Below are positions 16,067 through 25,508 of a DNA stretch of 64,000 nt, piece after piece (the first letter of the stretch is position 1; each line of letters opens with the position of its first letter). This stretch comes from Mucilaginibacter tundrae. GTDB lineage: Bacteria; Bacteroidota; Bacteroidia; Sphingobacteriales; Sphingobacteriaceae. The stretch lies in contig NZ_JACCBZ010000003.1 in the NCBI RefSeq assembly GCF_013408825.1, positions 186,001-250,000 on the forward strand, read 5' to 3'. A model generated the notes under the pieces. That model saw only the letters and a program-made list of their open reading frames with translations, made no database searches and was not told where the DNA came from. The position numbers were made by a program, and so were the translations under genes.

Positions 16067-16882
16067 TTATTTCAGCAAAGAATCCTTTTCCTTTTTGAAT
16101 ACATTATACACCAGTTTATCTAATATACCCGGTATAAATTTGCTTAGCGCAACAGTAAGCTTACCCTGGCCAGTCATTATTAAGGTTCTATCTCTATTCT
16201 CTACACCATCCAATATAATTTTGGCCACTTCATCGGCAGTCATCATTTTTTCTTCGTGGAGGGTGCTTTCACCTTGTTGGGTGCCATTTTTATTCAAAGC
16301 TGTATTACGGATGTTTGATGCGGTGAACCCCGGACAAGCAGTTAAAACATGCACACCAGTGTTTAAATTTTCAACCCTCAAAGCATCCAGAAAACCATTC
16401 ATGGCGAATTTTGACGCGGAATAACCCGTACGGCCCGGCAATCCTTTATACCCTGCAATTGATGATACCCCAACTATGCTACCTTTGGTTTTAAGTATCT
16501 CGGGTAAAGCAAACTTTGTGCAATAAACTGTACCCCAAAAATTCACATCCATTAATTGTTTCAGCACTTTAACATCAACATCCTTAAATAACGCACGCAT
16601 GGATATACCCGCATTATTAACCAGCACATCTATCTTCTTGAAAGTAAGCATCGCTTGTTTAATCAACAGATCACATTCTTCTTCAATAGCTACATCGCAA
16701 TGCACCGCTACAGCTTTAATACCATAGGCTTTTTCCAGTTCAGCGGAAATCTCGCACAGCAAAACATACTGGCGCGCGCCTAAAACAAGATTGGCGCCGC
16801 GTTTGGCAAATTCATGAGCAAGTGATTTACCGATACCTGATGATGCACCGGTGATTATTACAACTTTATCTTTCAACTTCAT
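16067..16882 (-). CDS. SDR family NAD(P)-dependent oxidoreductase
   Basis: A classical short-chain dehydrogenase, started at the ATG giving MKLKDKVVIITGASSGIGKS (271 aa). The cofactor loop is TGASSGIG, the NAG motif is in VNNAGISMR, the catalytic Ser in GVSSIAGYKGLPG, and Tyr/Lys in YSASKFAMNG. The C-terminal extension and the RDRTLIMTGQGKL region resemble YqjQ/DltE-like members of unknown substrate. It overlaps the glycosyltransferase gene upstream on the same strand by 17 bases, so the two are co-transcribed. Confidence 0.88.
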   Translation of the reverse strand: MKLKDKVVIITGASSGIGKSLAHEFAKRGANLVLGARQYVLLCEISAELEKAYGIKAVAVHCDVAIEEECDLLIKQAMLTFKKIDVLVNNAGISMRALFKDVDVKVLKQLMDVNFWGTVYCTKFALPEILKTKGSIVGVSSIAGYKGLPGRTGYSASKFAMNGFLDALRVENLNTGVHVLTACPGFTASNIRNTALNKNGTQQGESTLHEEKMMTADEVAKIILDGVENRDRTLIMTGQGKLTVALSKFIPGILDKLVYNVFKKEKDSLLK

Positions 16883-17699
16883 AAGCAAGAGGCAATTGTT
16901 GCATGCCGTCTAACTTAATTTCAGGCATTCTGAACAAATATTTTATGGCGAAGATAATCATCGCGCCATAAAAGTTCTTAACGAATTGCCAGTTTAATTT
17001 ATGGGTATTAGCCCAATTAAAATTGATGATATACGTTTTGGGAAAATAATAATTTTTGAAGCCAGCCAACCTCATTCTGTATGATAGATCGATATCATGA
17101 CCATACATGGCAAATTGTTCATCGAAAAGGCCTATGTCATTCAATACTGATCTGCGTAGTAACATAAACGCGCTATTCACAAAATCAACTTCAGATGTTT
17201 GGAATTCCTCAACCCAATCCTTACGATTGCGGTCACCAATGCGTGATTTGGGGAAATATTTGGCTAAACCAGTGAGTTTAAAAAATGCTATCCATTGGCT
17301 TGATAAACCGCGATTTGATTCAGGCAGGAAACTTCCTTTAGGTGTTATCATTCTTACCCCAAGCGCTCCCGAATCGCTGTGCTCATCCATAAATTCAAGT
17401 GTGCGCTCCAAAGTTTTTTTGGAGCTAATAATATCCGGATTGACCAGTAAAATATACTGTCCGGTTGTTAGGTTGATCACCTCATTATAAGCTTTTGAGT
17501 AGCTAACTTCTTTTTGGCTGGATATGATATGGAACTGAGCAAACTCACTTTCAATCATTTTTACTGATCCGTCAGTAGATGCATTATCATATATAAAAAC
17601 CTCATAATCAATGTTTTTACCGGCATCAACTAAAGAGGATAGTGTGTGGCGAAGCAATTCACACATATTGTGATTAACAATGACTACAGACAGTTTCAT
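16866..17699 (-). CDS. Family 2 glycosyltransferase
   Basis: A 277-aa GT-A glycosyltransferase: LSVVIVNHNMCELLRHTLSSL at the N-terminus, YDNASTDGS, the metal-binding region around LLVNPDII, RGLSSQWIAFF, and DFVNSAFMLLRRSVLNDIGLFDEQFAMYGHDIDLSYRM, which is the acceptor and catalytic-base region of rhamnosyltransferase-like GT2 enzymes. The C-terminal hydrophobic stretch may touch the membrane. The sugar and acceptor are unknown. It lies between recR and the SDR gene on the minus strand, 2 bases after recR, so it is probably in one operon with both. Confidence 0.9.
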   Translation of the reverse strand: MKLSVVIVNHNMCELLRHTLSSLVDAGKNIDYEVFIYDNASTDGSVKMIESEFAQFHIISSQKEVSYSKAYNEVINLTTGQYILLVNPDIISSKKTLERTLEFMDEHSDSGALGVRMITPKGSFLPESNRGLSSQWIAFFKLTGLAKYFPKSRIGDRNRKDWVEEFQTSEVDFVNSAFMLLRRSVLNDIGLFDEQFAMYGHDIDLSYRMRLAGFKNYYFPKTYIINFNWANTHKLNWQFVKNFYGAMIIFAIKYLFRMPEIKLDGMQQLPLAYEVER

Positions 17700-17701
17700 A
17701 T

Positions 17702-18319
17702 TTACCTGGATAATGAATTTTCGTATGGAACACGCGTAGCAATGGACCGACCTAATGTTAGTTCATCTACGTACTCTAATTCACCTCCAAAAGCTATGCC
17801 ACGGGCTATGGTTGAGATAGTTATATTGAAAGATTTTAATCTTTTATTTAAATAAAACAATGTAGTATCCCCTTCCATAGTGGCACTCAGAGCGAAAATG
17901 ATCTCTTTAACTTCATCTTCTCTCAACCTTTCAATCAACGTATCTACTTCAAGGTCAGATGGGCCCACACCATCCATTGGCGAAATTAATCCGCCCAAAA
18001 CATGATACTGTCCGTTATATTGATTGGTATTTTCAATGGCCATTACATCGCGGGTATCTTCAACCACGCAAATAGTTCCTTTGTCCCGTTTCGGTGCCGA
18101 GCAGATTTCACATATCAACTGATCGGATATATTATGACAGGTTTGGCAAAATTGTATCTCGTGTCGTAGTTTAGTTATAGCGCCACTAAACCGGTCAACT
18201 TCTTCACTCTCCTGCTTTAATAAATGCAAAACCAAACGCAGGGCGGTTTTTTGTCCAACACCCGGTAATTTCGCAAATTCAGCAACAGCATCTTCTAATA
18301 ACTTTGATGAAAAGTTCAT
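17702..18319 (-). CDS. recR: Recombination mediator protein RecR
   Basis: RecR of the RecFOR pathway, which loads RecA at gaps. The N-terminal helix-hairpin-helix lies in [20 protein letters not shown], the four-Cys zinc finger in [16 protein letters not shown], and the Toprim domain from about residue 78 ([16 protein letters not shown], then [11 protein letters not shown]). The C-terminal Walker B-like segment [15 protein letters not shown] is normal. The length of 205 aa is typical. First gene of a minus-strand run with the glycosyltransferase and the SDR. Confidence 0.97.
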   Translation of the reverse strand: MNFSSKLLEDAVAEFAKLPGVGQKTALRLVLHLLKQESEEVDRFSGAITKLRHEIQFCQTCHNISDQLICEICSAPKRDKGTICVVEDTRDVMAIENTNQYNGQYHVLGGLISPMDGVGPSDLEVDTLIERLREDEVKEIIFALSATMEGDTTLFYLNKRLKSFNITISTIARGIAFGGELEYVDELTLGRSIATRVPYENSLSR

Positions 18320-18412
18320 GCTGTAAAGTTAATTAATTATTGAGTGTGTAAACGATAGCTTAACATACAATGCGCAGGTTTTTTGTAATTTGCCGGTCAA
18401 TATATAACCTAT

Positions 18413-18997
18413 ATGAAAAAGCTATGTGTTTACTGCGGCGCCAATTTCAATGGCGACCCTGTATTGAAACAATCCATTGAATTGTTAGCCGAAGTAATGG
18501 TAAACAACAACATCGATTTGGTATATGGCGGTGGCAAAGTTGGTGTAATGGGATTAATTGCCGATGCCATTTTAGCCAAAGGCGGCAAAGTAGAAGGTGT
18601 TATCCCTCAGTTTTTAATGGATAAAGAAGTTGGACATACCAATATAACAAAACTACATATAACGGAGAATATGCATGAGCGTAAACAACTCATGAGCGAT
18701 TTGTGCGATGGGTATATAACCTTGTCCGGAGGTTTGGGTACAATGGAAGAGTTTTTTGAAGTACTAACCTGGCTACAATTAGGCCTGCATAATAAACCGA
18801 TTGGCATATTGAATGTAAACGGTTATTACGATTTTTTACTTAAACAGTTGGATGTAATGGTTGAACAACGCTTCTTAAAACCCGTAAACCGCGAACTGGT
18901 ACTATCATCTAACGACCCGATTGAGTTGATAAACCTAATGAATAACTTTAAACCGGAAGTCGATGAAGTTTGGTTTAGAGATAGAAATTTGATTTAG
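18413..18997 (+). CDS. LOG family protein (TIGR00730 type nucleoside-monophosphate phosphoribohydrolase)
   Basis: A 194-aa Rossmann-fold protein of the LOG group, whose characterised members release the base from cytokinin or other nucleoside 5'-monophosphates. Features are LCVYCGANFNGD, VYGGGKVGVMGLIADAIL, the MHERKQLM motif and the substrate loop TLSGGLGTMEEFFEVLTW. The usual loop is PGGxGTxxE; here Pro is Ser, while GG, GT and E are kept. It is divergent from recR and stands alone. The natural substrate cannot be told from sequence. Confidence 0.87.
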   Translation: MKKLCVYCGANFNGDPVLKQSIELLAEVMVNNNIDLVYGGGKVGVMGLIADAILAKGGKVEGVIPQFLMDKEVGHTNITKLHITENMHERKQLMSDLCDGYITLSGGLGTMEEFFEVLTWLQLGLHNKPIGILNVNGYYDFLLKQLDVMVEQRFLKPVNRELVLSSNDPIELINLMNNFKPEVDEVWFRDRNLI

Positions 18998-19097
18998 ATT
19001 ACGCTTCGGCTTGTGCTAAATTCAAACAAAATTATCCAATTTTACCTTTTCTTACCGTAATGTACCTACATTACGTTTTTCTGACTGACCAATTATT

Positions 19098-20729
19098 ATG
19101 GATATTGAATTCAACAAAAACGAAGACATCAATAAACGCCTTGTTTATGAAGTTACTACCAAGCTGAAAAAGATTTATTTAGGCGGTGGCGAAAAAGCCG
19201 CAGCCAAACAAAAAGAAAAAGGCAAAATGCTTGCCCGTGAGCGTGTAGCCTACCTGATTGATAAAGATAAACCATGGTTAGAGATCGGTGCTTTTGCAGG
19301 TGATGGGTTATATGTAGAACATGGTGGCTGTCCATCCGGTGGCGTAATTTGTGGTATTGGGTATGTATCCGGCAGGCAATGCGTTATTGTTGCTAATGAT
19401 GCCACGGTAAAAGCCGGGGCCTGGTTTCCCATCACCGCTAAAAAGAATCTTCGTGCCCAGGAAATCTCCATGGAGAATAAACTCCCTATAATTTATCTGG
19501 TTGATTCCGCTGGTGTTTATTTACCATTGCAGGATGAGATTTTTCCGGATAAAGAACATTTTGGTCGCATATTTCGCAACAATGCTATCATGAGCGGTAT
19601 GGGGATCGTGCAGATTTCCGCTATCATGGGCTCGTGTGTTGCTGGTGGGGCTTACTTACCCATTATGAGCGATGAGGCGATGATAGTTGAAGGCACAGGT
19701 TCAGTTTTTCTAGCTGGATCGTATCTGGTAAAATCGGCTATTGGCGAAGATATCGATAACGAAAGCCTTGGTGGTGCTAAAATGCATTGCGAAATATCAG
19801 GCGTTACCGACTACAAACAGCCAAACGACCAAGCATGTTTAGACAGCATCAAAAACATTTTCAACAAAATTGGTGATTATAATAAGGCCGGCTTTGACCG
19901 TATAAAGCCTGCCCAACCAAAGCTTGATCCAAAAGATATTTACGGAATATTACCCGACACTCGGGATAAACCTTATGACATGAGGGATATTATTCTACGG
20001 TTATTGGATGATTCCGACTTTGAAGAATATAAAACGGATTATGGGCAATCGATCCTCTGTGGTTTAGGCCGTGTGGATGGTTGGGCAGTAGGTATTGTGG
20101 CTAATCAGCGCAAAGTTGTAAAATCCGGTAAAAAGGAAATGCAGTTTGGCGGTGTGATTTATTCAGACTCCGCCGATAAAGCAACCCGGTTTATTATGAA
20201 CTGTAATCAAAAGAAAATTCCTTTAGTATTTTTGCAGGATGTTACCGGTTTTATGGTTGGCAGCCGATCAGAACAAGGCGGTATTATTAAGGATGGCGCA
20301 AAAATGGTAAATGCGGTTGCCAACTCTGTTGTACCTAAATTTACGATAGTTATAGGTAATTCCTACGGTGCTGGTAATTACGCTATGTGCGGTAAAGCCT
20401 ACGACCCTAGGTTAATATATGCCTGGCCTTCAGCCAAAATTGCTGTAATGGGTGGCTCACAAGCGGCTAAAACTTTATTGCAAATACAAGCGGCAGCTTT
20501 AAAAGCAAAAGGCGAAGAAATCATCACTCCGGAAAGAGAAGCTGAATTATTAAAAGAAATAAGCGATAGATACGATGCGCAAACCACTCCATATTATGCA
20601 GCCGCAAGGCTTTGGGTTGATGGTATAATTGATCCGCTAGAAACCCGTAAGGTAATATCTATGGGTATTGAAGCGGCGAACCATGCTCCTATTGAAAAGG
20701 CTTTTAATGTGGGTATTATACAAACCTAG
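19098..20729 (+). CDS. Acyl-CoA carboxylase carboxyltransferase (beta) subunit
   Basis: A 543-aa biotin-dependent carboxyltransferase of the methylcrotonoyl/propionyl-CoA carboxylase beta type. The N-terminal crotonase-like half carries ARERVAYLIDKDKPWLEIGAFAG, GGVICGIGYVSGR and MGSCVAGGAYLPIMSDE; the C-terminal half has FLQDVTGFMVGSRSEQGGIIKDGAKMVNAVAN, and VIGNSYGAGNYAMCGKAYDPRLIYAWPSAKIAVMGG. The latter is most like methylcrotonoyl-CoA carboxylase (MccB). No biotin carboxylase or carrier gene is adjacent, so the alpha subunit is unlinked. Substrate choice (leucine breakdown against propionyl-CoA) is inferred only from resemblance. Confidence 0.9.
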   Translation: MDIEFNKNEDINKRLVYEVTTKLKKIYLGGGEKAAAKQKEKGKMLARERVAYLIDKDKPWLEIGAFAGDGLYVEHGGCPSGGVICGIGYVSGRQCVIVANDATVKAGAWFPITAKKNLRAQEISMENKLPIIYLVDSAGVYLPLQDEIFPDKEHFGRIFRNNAIMSGMGIVQISAIMGSCVAGGAYLPIMSDEAMIVEGTGSVFLAGSYLVKSAIGEDIDNESLGGAKMHCEISGVTDYKQPNDQACLDSIKNIFNKIGDYNKAGFDRIKPAQPKLDPKDIYGILPDTRDKPYDMRDIILRLLDDSDFEEYKTDYGQSILCGLGRVDGWAVGIVANQRKVVKSGKKEMQFGGVIYSDSADKATRFIMNCNQKKIPLVFLQDVTGFMVGSRSEQGGIIKDGAKMVNAVANSVVPKFTIVIGNSYGAGNYAMCGKAYDPRLIYAWPSAKIAVMGGSQAAKTLLQIQAAALKAKGEEIITPEREAELLKEISDRYDAQTTPYYAAARLWVDGIIDPLETRKVISMGIEAANHAPIEKAFNVGIIQT

Positions 20730-20730
20730 C

Positions 20731-20841
20731 TTAGCCAATTTGGTAAAAATCTTTTAAAAATAGTTTAAGTACAACGATTATAACAACCAATAAAATTACT
20801 ATTAGTATAATAAATTGTTGTAATGCCTTTTTCTTATCCAT
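20731..20841 (-). CDS. Predicted 36-aa single-pass membrane miniprotein
   Basis: A short minus-strand frame, ATG at 20841 to TAA at 20731. The peptide starts MDKKKALQQ, has one long run of I, L and V (residues 10-29) and ends LKDFYQIG. The basic N-terminus and the hydrophobic length fit one membrane-spanning helix with its N-terminus inside. It directly adjoins the carboxylase stop on the opposite strand. Nothing similar is known to me; such small frames can arise by chance, but the composition is far from random. Confidence 0.45.
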   Translation of the reverse strand: MDKKKALQQFIILIVILLVVIIVVLKLFLKDFYQIG

Positions 20842-20968
20842 TATCTATTGTTTACGTTGACCTCTGGTTTTTGTTATATCAAATAACTAACACCATTAAT
20901 GTTTACCAACATCTGACTATCGAAATTGCCTTTTTTTGTAACTTCGTGCTTCAATTTAAAAAACAACA

Positions 20969-21925
20969 ATGTCTCAAGATCTTGAACACGTTAAATGCCT
21001 GATCATAGGATCAGGGCCTGCGGGATATACCGCTGCTGTTTATGCTTCGCGCGCTGATTTAAAACCTGTATTATATACTGGTATGTTAGCCGGTGGCCAG
21101 CTTACACAAACTACTGAGGTTGAAAATTACCCTGGCTATCCTGAAGGTATTATGGGTCCGGAAATGATGGAAAACTTCCGCAAGCAGGCAGAACGTTTGG
21201 GTGCTGACATTCGTTATGGATATGTTAGCTCAGTAGATTTCTCAACCATGCCGCATAAAGTGGTTATAGATGAGGTAAAAACTATACTGGCTGATACAGT
21301 AATCATCTCAACCGGTGCATCTGCTAAATGGTTGGGGTTAGATTCTGAACAAAAATATAGTGGGTTTGGCGTTTCTGCCTGTGCAGTATGTGATGGATTC
21401 TTTTTCCGCGGACAAGACGTTGCCATTGTTGGTGCAGGTGATACCGCGGCTGAAGAAGCTACTTATTTAGCTAAAATGTGCCGTAAAGTAACCATGATCG
21501 TTCGTCGTGATGAATTCCGTGCATCCAAAGCTATGATGCACCGTGTATTACACACCCCTAACATAGAGATATTATATAATACCGAAACCAAAGAAATTGT
21601 AGGCGACGGACAAAGTGTTACCGGCGTAATTGTAGTTAACAACATAACTAATCAGGAAACAACATTGGATGTTACAGGTTTCTTTGTAGCTATCGGCCAC
21701 AAACCAAACACCGATATATTCAAAGGTTGGATACACATGGATGAAACTGGCTATATTCTTACCAAGCCAGACTCAACCCAAACAAATATTGAAGGGGTAT
21801 TTTGCTGTGGCGACGCGCAGGATCATATCTATCGTCAGGCAGTTACTGCTGCTGGTTCAGGATGTATGGCTGCCATTGAGGCTGAACGTTATTTAGCTGC
21901 TAAAGAGCATATTGTAACTGCGTAA
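20969..21925 (+). CDS. trxB: Thioredoxin-disulfide reductase
   Basis: A flavoenzyme that passes NADPH electrons to thioredoxin in the cytoplasm. FAD-binding GSGPAGYTAAVYASRADL lies at the N-terminus, the redox pair is CAVC (C138 and C141), NADPH binding is in VGAGDTAAEEATYLAK, and the C-terminal FAD motif is GVFCCGDAQDHIYRQAVTAAGSGCMAA. The length of 318 aa is typical. Transcribed toward the THX gene 60 bases downstream. Confidence 0.97.
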   Translation: MSQDLEHVKCLIIGSGPAGYTAAVYASRADLKPVLYTGMLAGGQLTQTTEVENYPGYPEGIMGPEMMENFRKQAERLGADIRYGYVSSVDFSTMPHKVVIDEVKTILADTVIISTGASAKWLGLDSEQKYSGFGVSACAVCDGFFFRGQDVAIVGAGDTAAEEATYLAKMCRKVTMIVRRDEFRASKAMMHRVLHTPNIEILYNTETKEIVGDGQSVTGVIVVNNITNQETTLDVTGFFVAIGHKPNTDIFKGWIHMDETGYILTKPDSTQTNIEGVFCCGDAQDHIYRQAVTAAGSGCMAAIEAERYLAAKEHIVTA

Positions 21926-21984
21926 TAGAATTACTAAAACAAAATCCCAAATTGCAGCTTATAAACATATAAACTGTCAACATC

Positions 21985-22149
21985 ATGGGAAAAGGAGATA
22001 AAAAAACTCGTAAAGGTAAAATAGCGATGGGCTCATATGGTAAAACCAGGCCACACAATGTAAAAGCTGCGCCCTCGATACCATCAGAAAAAGCAGAGAA
22101 ACCTGCAGCTGCTGAAAAGCCTGAAAAAAGTAAAAAACCATCCGCTTAG
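21985..22149 (+). CDS. 30S ribosomal protein THX
   Basis: A 54-aa basic protein starting MGKGDKKTRKGKIAMGSYGK, which is the THX family signature (a small peptide bound at the head of the 30S subunit), followed by an Ala/Pro/Lys-rich tail. It is shorter than the usual annotation cut-off but well supported by the conserved N-terminus and position. The final codons and the stop lie inside a terminator stem, so translation through the end would compete with hairpin formation. Confidence 0.88.
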   Translation: MGKGDKKTRKGKIAMGSYGKTRPHNVKAAPSIPSEKAEKPAAAEKPEKSKKPSA

Positions 22150-22163
22150 GCGAATGGTTTTTT
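22132..22163 (+). terminator. Terminator overlapping the end of the THX gene
   Basis: Arms AAAAAACCAT and ATGGTTTTTT with an inner CGC/GCG pairing and a T-rich tail. The THX stop codon (22147-22149) is inside the loop region. Confidence 0.8.
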
Positions 22164-22254
22164 TTATTAAAACACATTTTTTACACAACAATTCCCTCAA
22201 CGTTTTCAAATTCTACTATATTCACGGTTATTATACCAAAGCTGTTGATTTACT

Positions 22255-24561
22255 ATGTATAAAAATATCGTCCCGCTGCTAATTGTTCTTATAACTTCTT
22301 TTTCAACTATCGCTAACGCCCAGGATACTGGGCCTAATATGGGGATCATCCCCGCTCCCGTTTCAATCAGAAAGAATCCTGGCACGTTTACATTAAGTCA
22401 GCAAACAGCATTTGTTGCCGATAGTCCGAATAATAAAGCAGTTCTCTTTTTAGCAGATTACCTTCACAGCAAAAAGATGCTGAACATTCAACCCAAAGCA
22501 AACAGCGGAAATGGTATTGCTAACAGCATTTTATTAACATCTGCCGGAACAGATGGGTTACCTGCCGAAGGCTACCGTTTAACCATTACGCCCGAAAGAA
22601 TAACTATTGCCGGGAAAGGCGCAGGCTTATTTTACGGCATACAAACATTAATACAGCTAATCCCTGCCGAAGGTATGGCGAGCTTAAGCCTTCCCTGCGT
22701 ACAAATAGAAGATTATCCACGTTTTGGTTACCGTGGTATGATGCTGGATGTTTGCCGTCACTTCTTCTCGGTAGAATTTGTAAAAAAATACATCGACCTA
22801 TTAGCATCCTATAAATTCAACACCTTCCACTGGCATTTGACTGATGACCAGGGATGGCGAATTGAAATAAAGAAATATCCAAGGTTAACAACAATTGGCA
22901 GCCAGCGTGCGCAAACCGTGATTGGCAATTACCATGATCGTACCCCACAACAATATGACAATACGCCTTACGGTGGGTTTTATACACAAGATCAGATACG
23001 TGACGTAGTTAAATATGCCGCCGACAGATATATCACCATCATTCCTGAAATAGAGATGCCGGGCCACTCTGAAGCGGCGCTTGCGGCTTATCCTGAACTA
23101 AGTTGCGACCCGAGCAGAACTTATAAGGTATCAGAAACATGGGGTGTATTTTACGATGTGTACTGTCCGTCTGAAAAAACTTTTGCCTTTTTGCAAGATG
23201 TATTAACTGAAGTAATGGATCTTTTCCCGAGCAAATATATTCATATCGGTGGTGACGAAGTACCTAAAAACGTTTGGAAGGAATCTCCATTTTGCCAAAA
23301 ACTGATCAAAAAGCTCAAACTTAAAAATGAGGAAGGTTTGCAAAGTTATTTCATACAGCGCATGGAGAAATTTGTAAACTCTAAAGGTCGTAGTATTATT
23401 GGCTGGGATGAGATTTTGGAAGGTGGCCTATCACCAAATGCTACAGTAATGAGCTGGCGCGGTGAAGCTGGCGGTATAGCCGCGGCGCAACAAAATCACG
23501 ATGTAATTATGACACCGGGAAGCGGCGGGTTATACCTTGATGCTGCCCAAGGCAAATTAAGCGATGAGCCGGTTGGTATAGGAGGATATTCACCCTTGCA
23601 AAAAACATACAGCTACAATCCTACCCCCGCATCCTTAACCCCAGATCAACAAAAACACATATTGGGCGCACAAGCAAATTTATGGACGGAATACATCCCT
23701 ACTGAAGCAAAAGCTGATTATATGTTATTACCACGTTTACTTGCAGTTAGTGAGTTAAACTGGACGCCCTTGGCTAATAAAAACTTCAATGATTTTGCCA
23801 ATGTTCGTCTTCCATATCATTTGGCTTGGTTAGATAAGAACAACTTTGATTATCGCGTGCCACCGGCAATTGGTGCAAAGGATACTATTGTTTTTGGATC
23901 GCAATTAAATGCCCAATTAAAACCATCGGTAGTTGGCGCCAAAATATTTTATACCATTGATAGTTATACCCCCCGCGAAACTGATTTAATCTACACCATG
24001 CCATTAAGTTATAATGTGCCGCAAGATCAATTTCGCGAATTGGAAACAATAGTAATTACACCATCAGGTAAGCGAAGTGTGGTTACACATACAATTATGT
24101 GGAATAAATCGCCTTTGCCGCCGGTAAATTACAACGGCACCACAAGTGGATTGAAATATGAGCTTTACTCTGGCACCTTTACCAGCACAGCTGACCTTGA
24201 TAAATCTGTTGCTGTTGACACTGGTATCGTTAAGAGCTTTAACCAGGCAGCCATCAAAAAAAGTTCTTTGGCTTTTGGAGTAATATATAATGGTTTTATA
24301 CGTATTGATAATGATGGTGTTTATAACTTCACAACACAATCAGATGATGGTTCAGTATTGTTGATTGATGATGTACCGGTTGTAAACAATGATGGAAAAC
24401 ATGGCTCATTAGAGCAGGGTGGATCAGTTCCTTTGCAAAAAGGTTTTCACCGCTTTACTTTAAAATATTATAATGTTGGTACAACCGCATCATTGCATGT
24501 ATATTTAACCATTCCGGGTAAACCTAAAGGAGAACTATCGCCCGATGAGTTGTATTATTAA
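22255..24561 (+). CDS. Beta-N-acetylhexosaminidase (GH20) with C-terminal CHB and PA14-like domains
   Basis: A 768-aa exo-hexosaminidase with a signal peptide (cleavage probably after ANA at residue 22), so it acts in the periplasm or outside. Residues 30-150 form the GH20b N-terminal domain; the catalytic barrel has RGMMLDVCRHFF, FHWHLTDDQGWRIEIKKYP and the catalytic Asp-Glu pair D334-E335 in HIGGDEVPKNVW. After about 540 comes a chitobiase-like beta domain (KIFYTIDSYTPRETD), then a PA14-like domain near 680-760 (GFIRIDNDGVYNFTTQSDDGSVLLIDD) that may bind sugar. Next to a lipoprotein gene 12 bases downstream. It would remove terminal GlcNAc or GalNAc from glycans, in keeping with the GH92 gene further on. 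Confidence 0.94.
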   Translation: MYKNIVPLLIVLITSFSTIANAQDTGPNMGIIPAPVSIRKNPGTFTLSQQTAFVADSPNNKAVLFLADYLHSKKMLNIQPKANSGNGIANSILLTSAGTDGLPAEGYRLTITPERITIAGKGAGLFYGIQTLIQLIPAEGMASLSLPCVQIEDYPRFGYRGMMLDVCRHFFSVEFVKKYIDLLASYKFNTFHWHLTDDQGWRIEIKKYPRLTTIGSQRAQTVIGNYHDRTPQQYDNTPYGGFYTQDQIRDVVKYAADRYITIIPEIEMPGHSEAALAAYPELSCDPSRTYKVSETWGVFYDVYCPSEKTFAFLQDVLTEVMDLFPSKYIHIGGDEVPKNVWKESPFCQKLIKKLKLKNEEGLQSYFIQRMEKFVNSKGRSIIGWDEILEGGLSPNATVMSWRGEAGGIAAAQQNHDVIMTPGSGGLYLDAAQGKLSDEPVGIGGYSPLQKTYSYNPTPASLTPDQQKHILGAQANLWTEYIPTEAKADYMLLPRLLAVSELNWTPLANKNFNDFANVRLPYHLAWLDKNNFDYRVPPAIGAKDTIVFGSQLNAQLKPSVVGAKIFYTIDSYTPRETDLIYTMPLSYNVPQDQFRELETIVITPSGKRSVVTHTIMWNKSPLPPVNYNGTTSGLKYELYSGTFTSTADLDKSVAVDTGIVKSFNQAAIKKSSLAFGVIYNGFIRIDNDGVYNFTTQSDDGSVLLIDDVPVVNNDGKHGSLEQGGSVPLQKGFHRFTLKYYNVGTTASLHVYLTIPGKPKGELSPDELYY

Positions 24562-24573
24562 TAACTTTATTAA

Positions 24574-25380
24574 ATGAGTAGCAGGTTATATTTTTTAATA
24601 TTTTTTGCAAGTATTCTAGCGGCAGGATGCGCCCAGGAATCTGGTAAACCAGCTTCTACTACAGCTACATCAACTATTCCACAGAAACCCGCTTTAATGG
24701 AACCTTTCCGTTATCATAAATTAATTGAAGTTTCTCCGGGTGATGATTTTGATATTTTGAGCTGGGGACGTGGTTCAACTGAAACAGGATCGTTTGAAAT
24801 ACTCCATTCCGATTCTGTGAATATGAAATATACCACTATCACAGGAGATTTGGACGGTTCGATCGTTGATGCTTTTAACACTGATATGGATATGGACGGC
24901 AATCCGGAAATCCTGATACAAGCGAAAACAACCGATAGTGTTTACAATACCGCGATTTACGCTTTTGAATTTAGCAACAGCAAGGCAAATAAACTTGATT
25001 TTCCTAAATTAACCTCTTCGCAAAAAAAAGGCTATCGTGGCAATGATTATTTTTACATACAGGATGGCAATTTAATGCGCCAATTTGCTATTTATGAAGG
25101 TAGTAGTAACAATGCCAAACCAACAGGGCAAAAACGCCTGTTTCAATATGGCTTACGTGACAACGAATTTACAATAAAGCAAATCGGCAAAGATTCAACC
25201 GAAACTAAGCAAACTGCAGCAGCGCCTCCTCCTGTTAAAACCTCAACCGGAGAAAAACACAATTCTTCTAAATCCTCTCAAAAAGGAAAACACACTTCTT
25301 CAAAAAAGAAAAAGCATAAAGAAGAAGAACATAAAAGCACCTCTCATAAAAAGAAAAAGAAGCATCATCATAGCGACTAA
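24574..25380 (+). CDS. Lipoprotein of unknown function with a Lys/His-rich tail
   Basis: A 268-aa protein with a lipoprotein signal (LAAGC, Cys at 19). The middle (residues 45-200) is beta-rich and includes DAFNTDMDMDGNPEILIQAK, an acidic FG-GAP or calcium-loop-like stretch (DMDMDGNPE). The last 55 residues are almost all K, H, S and E and are disordered and strongly basic. It begins 12 bases after the GH20 gene and is probably co-transcribed with it. I do not recognise the family; the tail could contact polyanions such as lipopolysaccharide, but that is a guess. Confidence 0.72.
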   Translation: MSSRLYFLIFFASILAAGCAQESGKPASTTATSTIPQKPALMEPFRYHKLIEVSPGDDFDILSWGRGSTETGSFEILHSDSVNMKYTTITGDLDGSIVDAFNTDMDMDGNPEILIQAKTTDSVYNTAIYAFEFSNSKANKLDFPKLTSSQKKGYRGNDYFYIQDGNLMRQFAIYEGSSNNAKPTGQKRLFQYGLRDNEFTIKQIGKDSTETKQTAAAPPPVKTSTGEKHNSSKSSQKGKHTSSKKKKHKEEEHKSTSHKKKKKHHHSD

Positions 25381-25508
25381 AAAACCGATTTTGTATTTAT
25401 ATATATACTAAACCATAGTATTTTGATAGATAATTTTATCTGCATAATAACTAATAAGTATATATTTGGAAATTGGATCAGCACTTTATATTGCTGAGTT
25501 TTATTTAT

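Noticed and set aside
24064..24339. A 91-codon minus-strand frame inside the GH20 gene
   Set aside because: Antisense to the PA14-like domain; no start context or resemblance.
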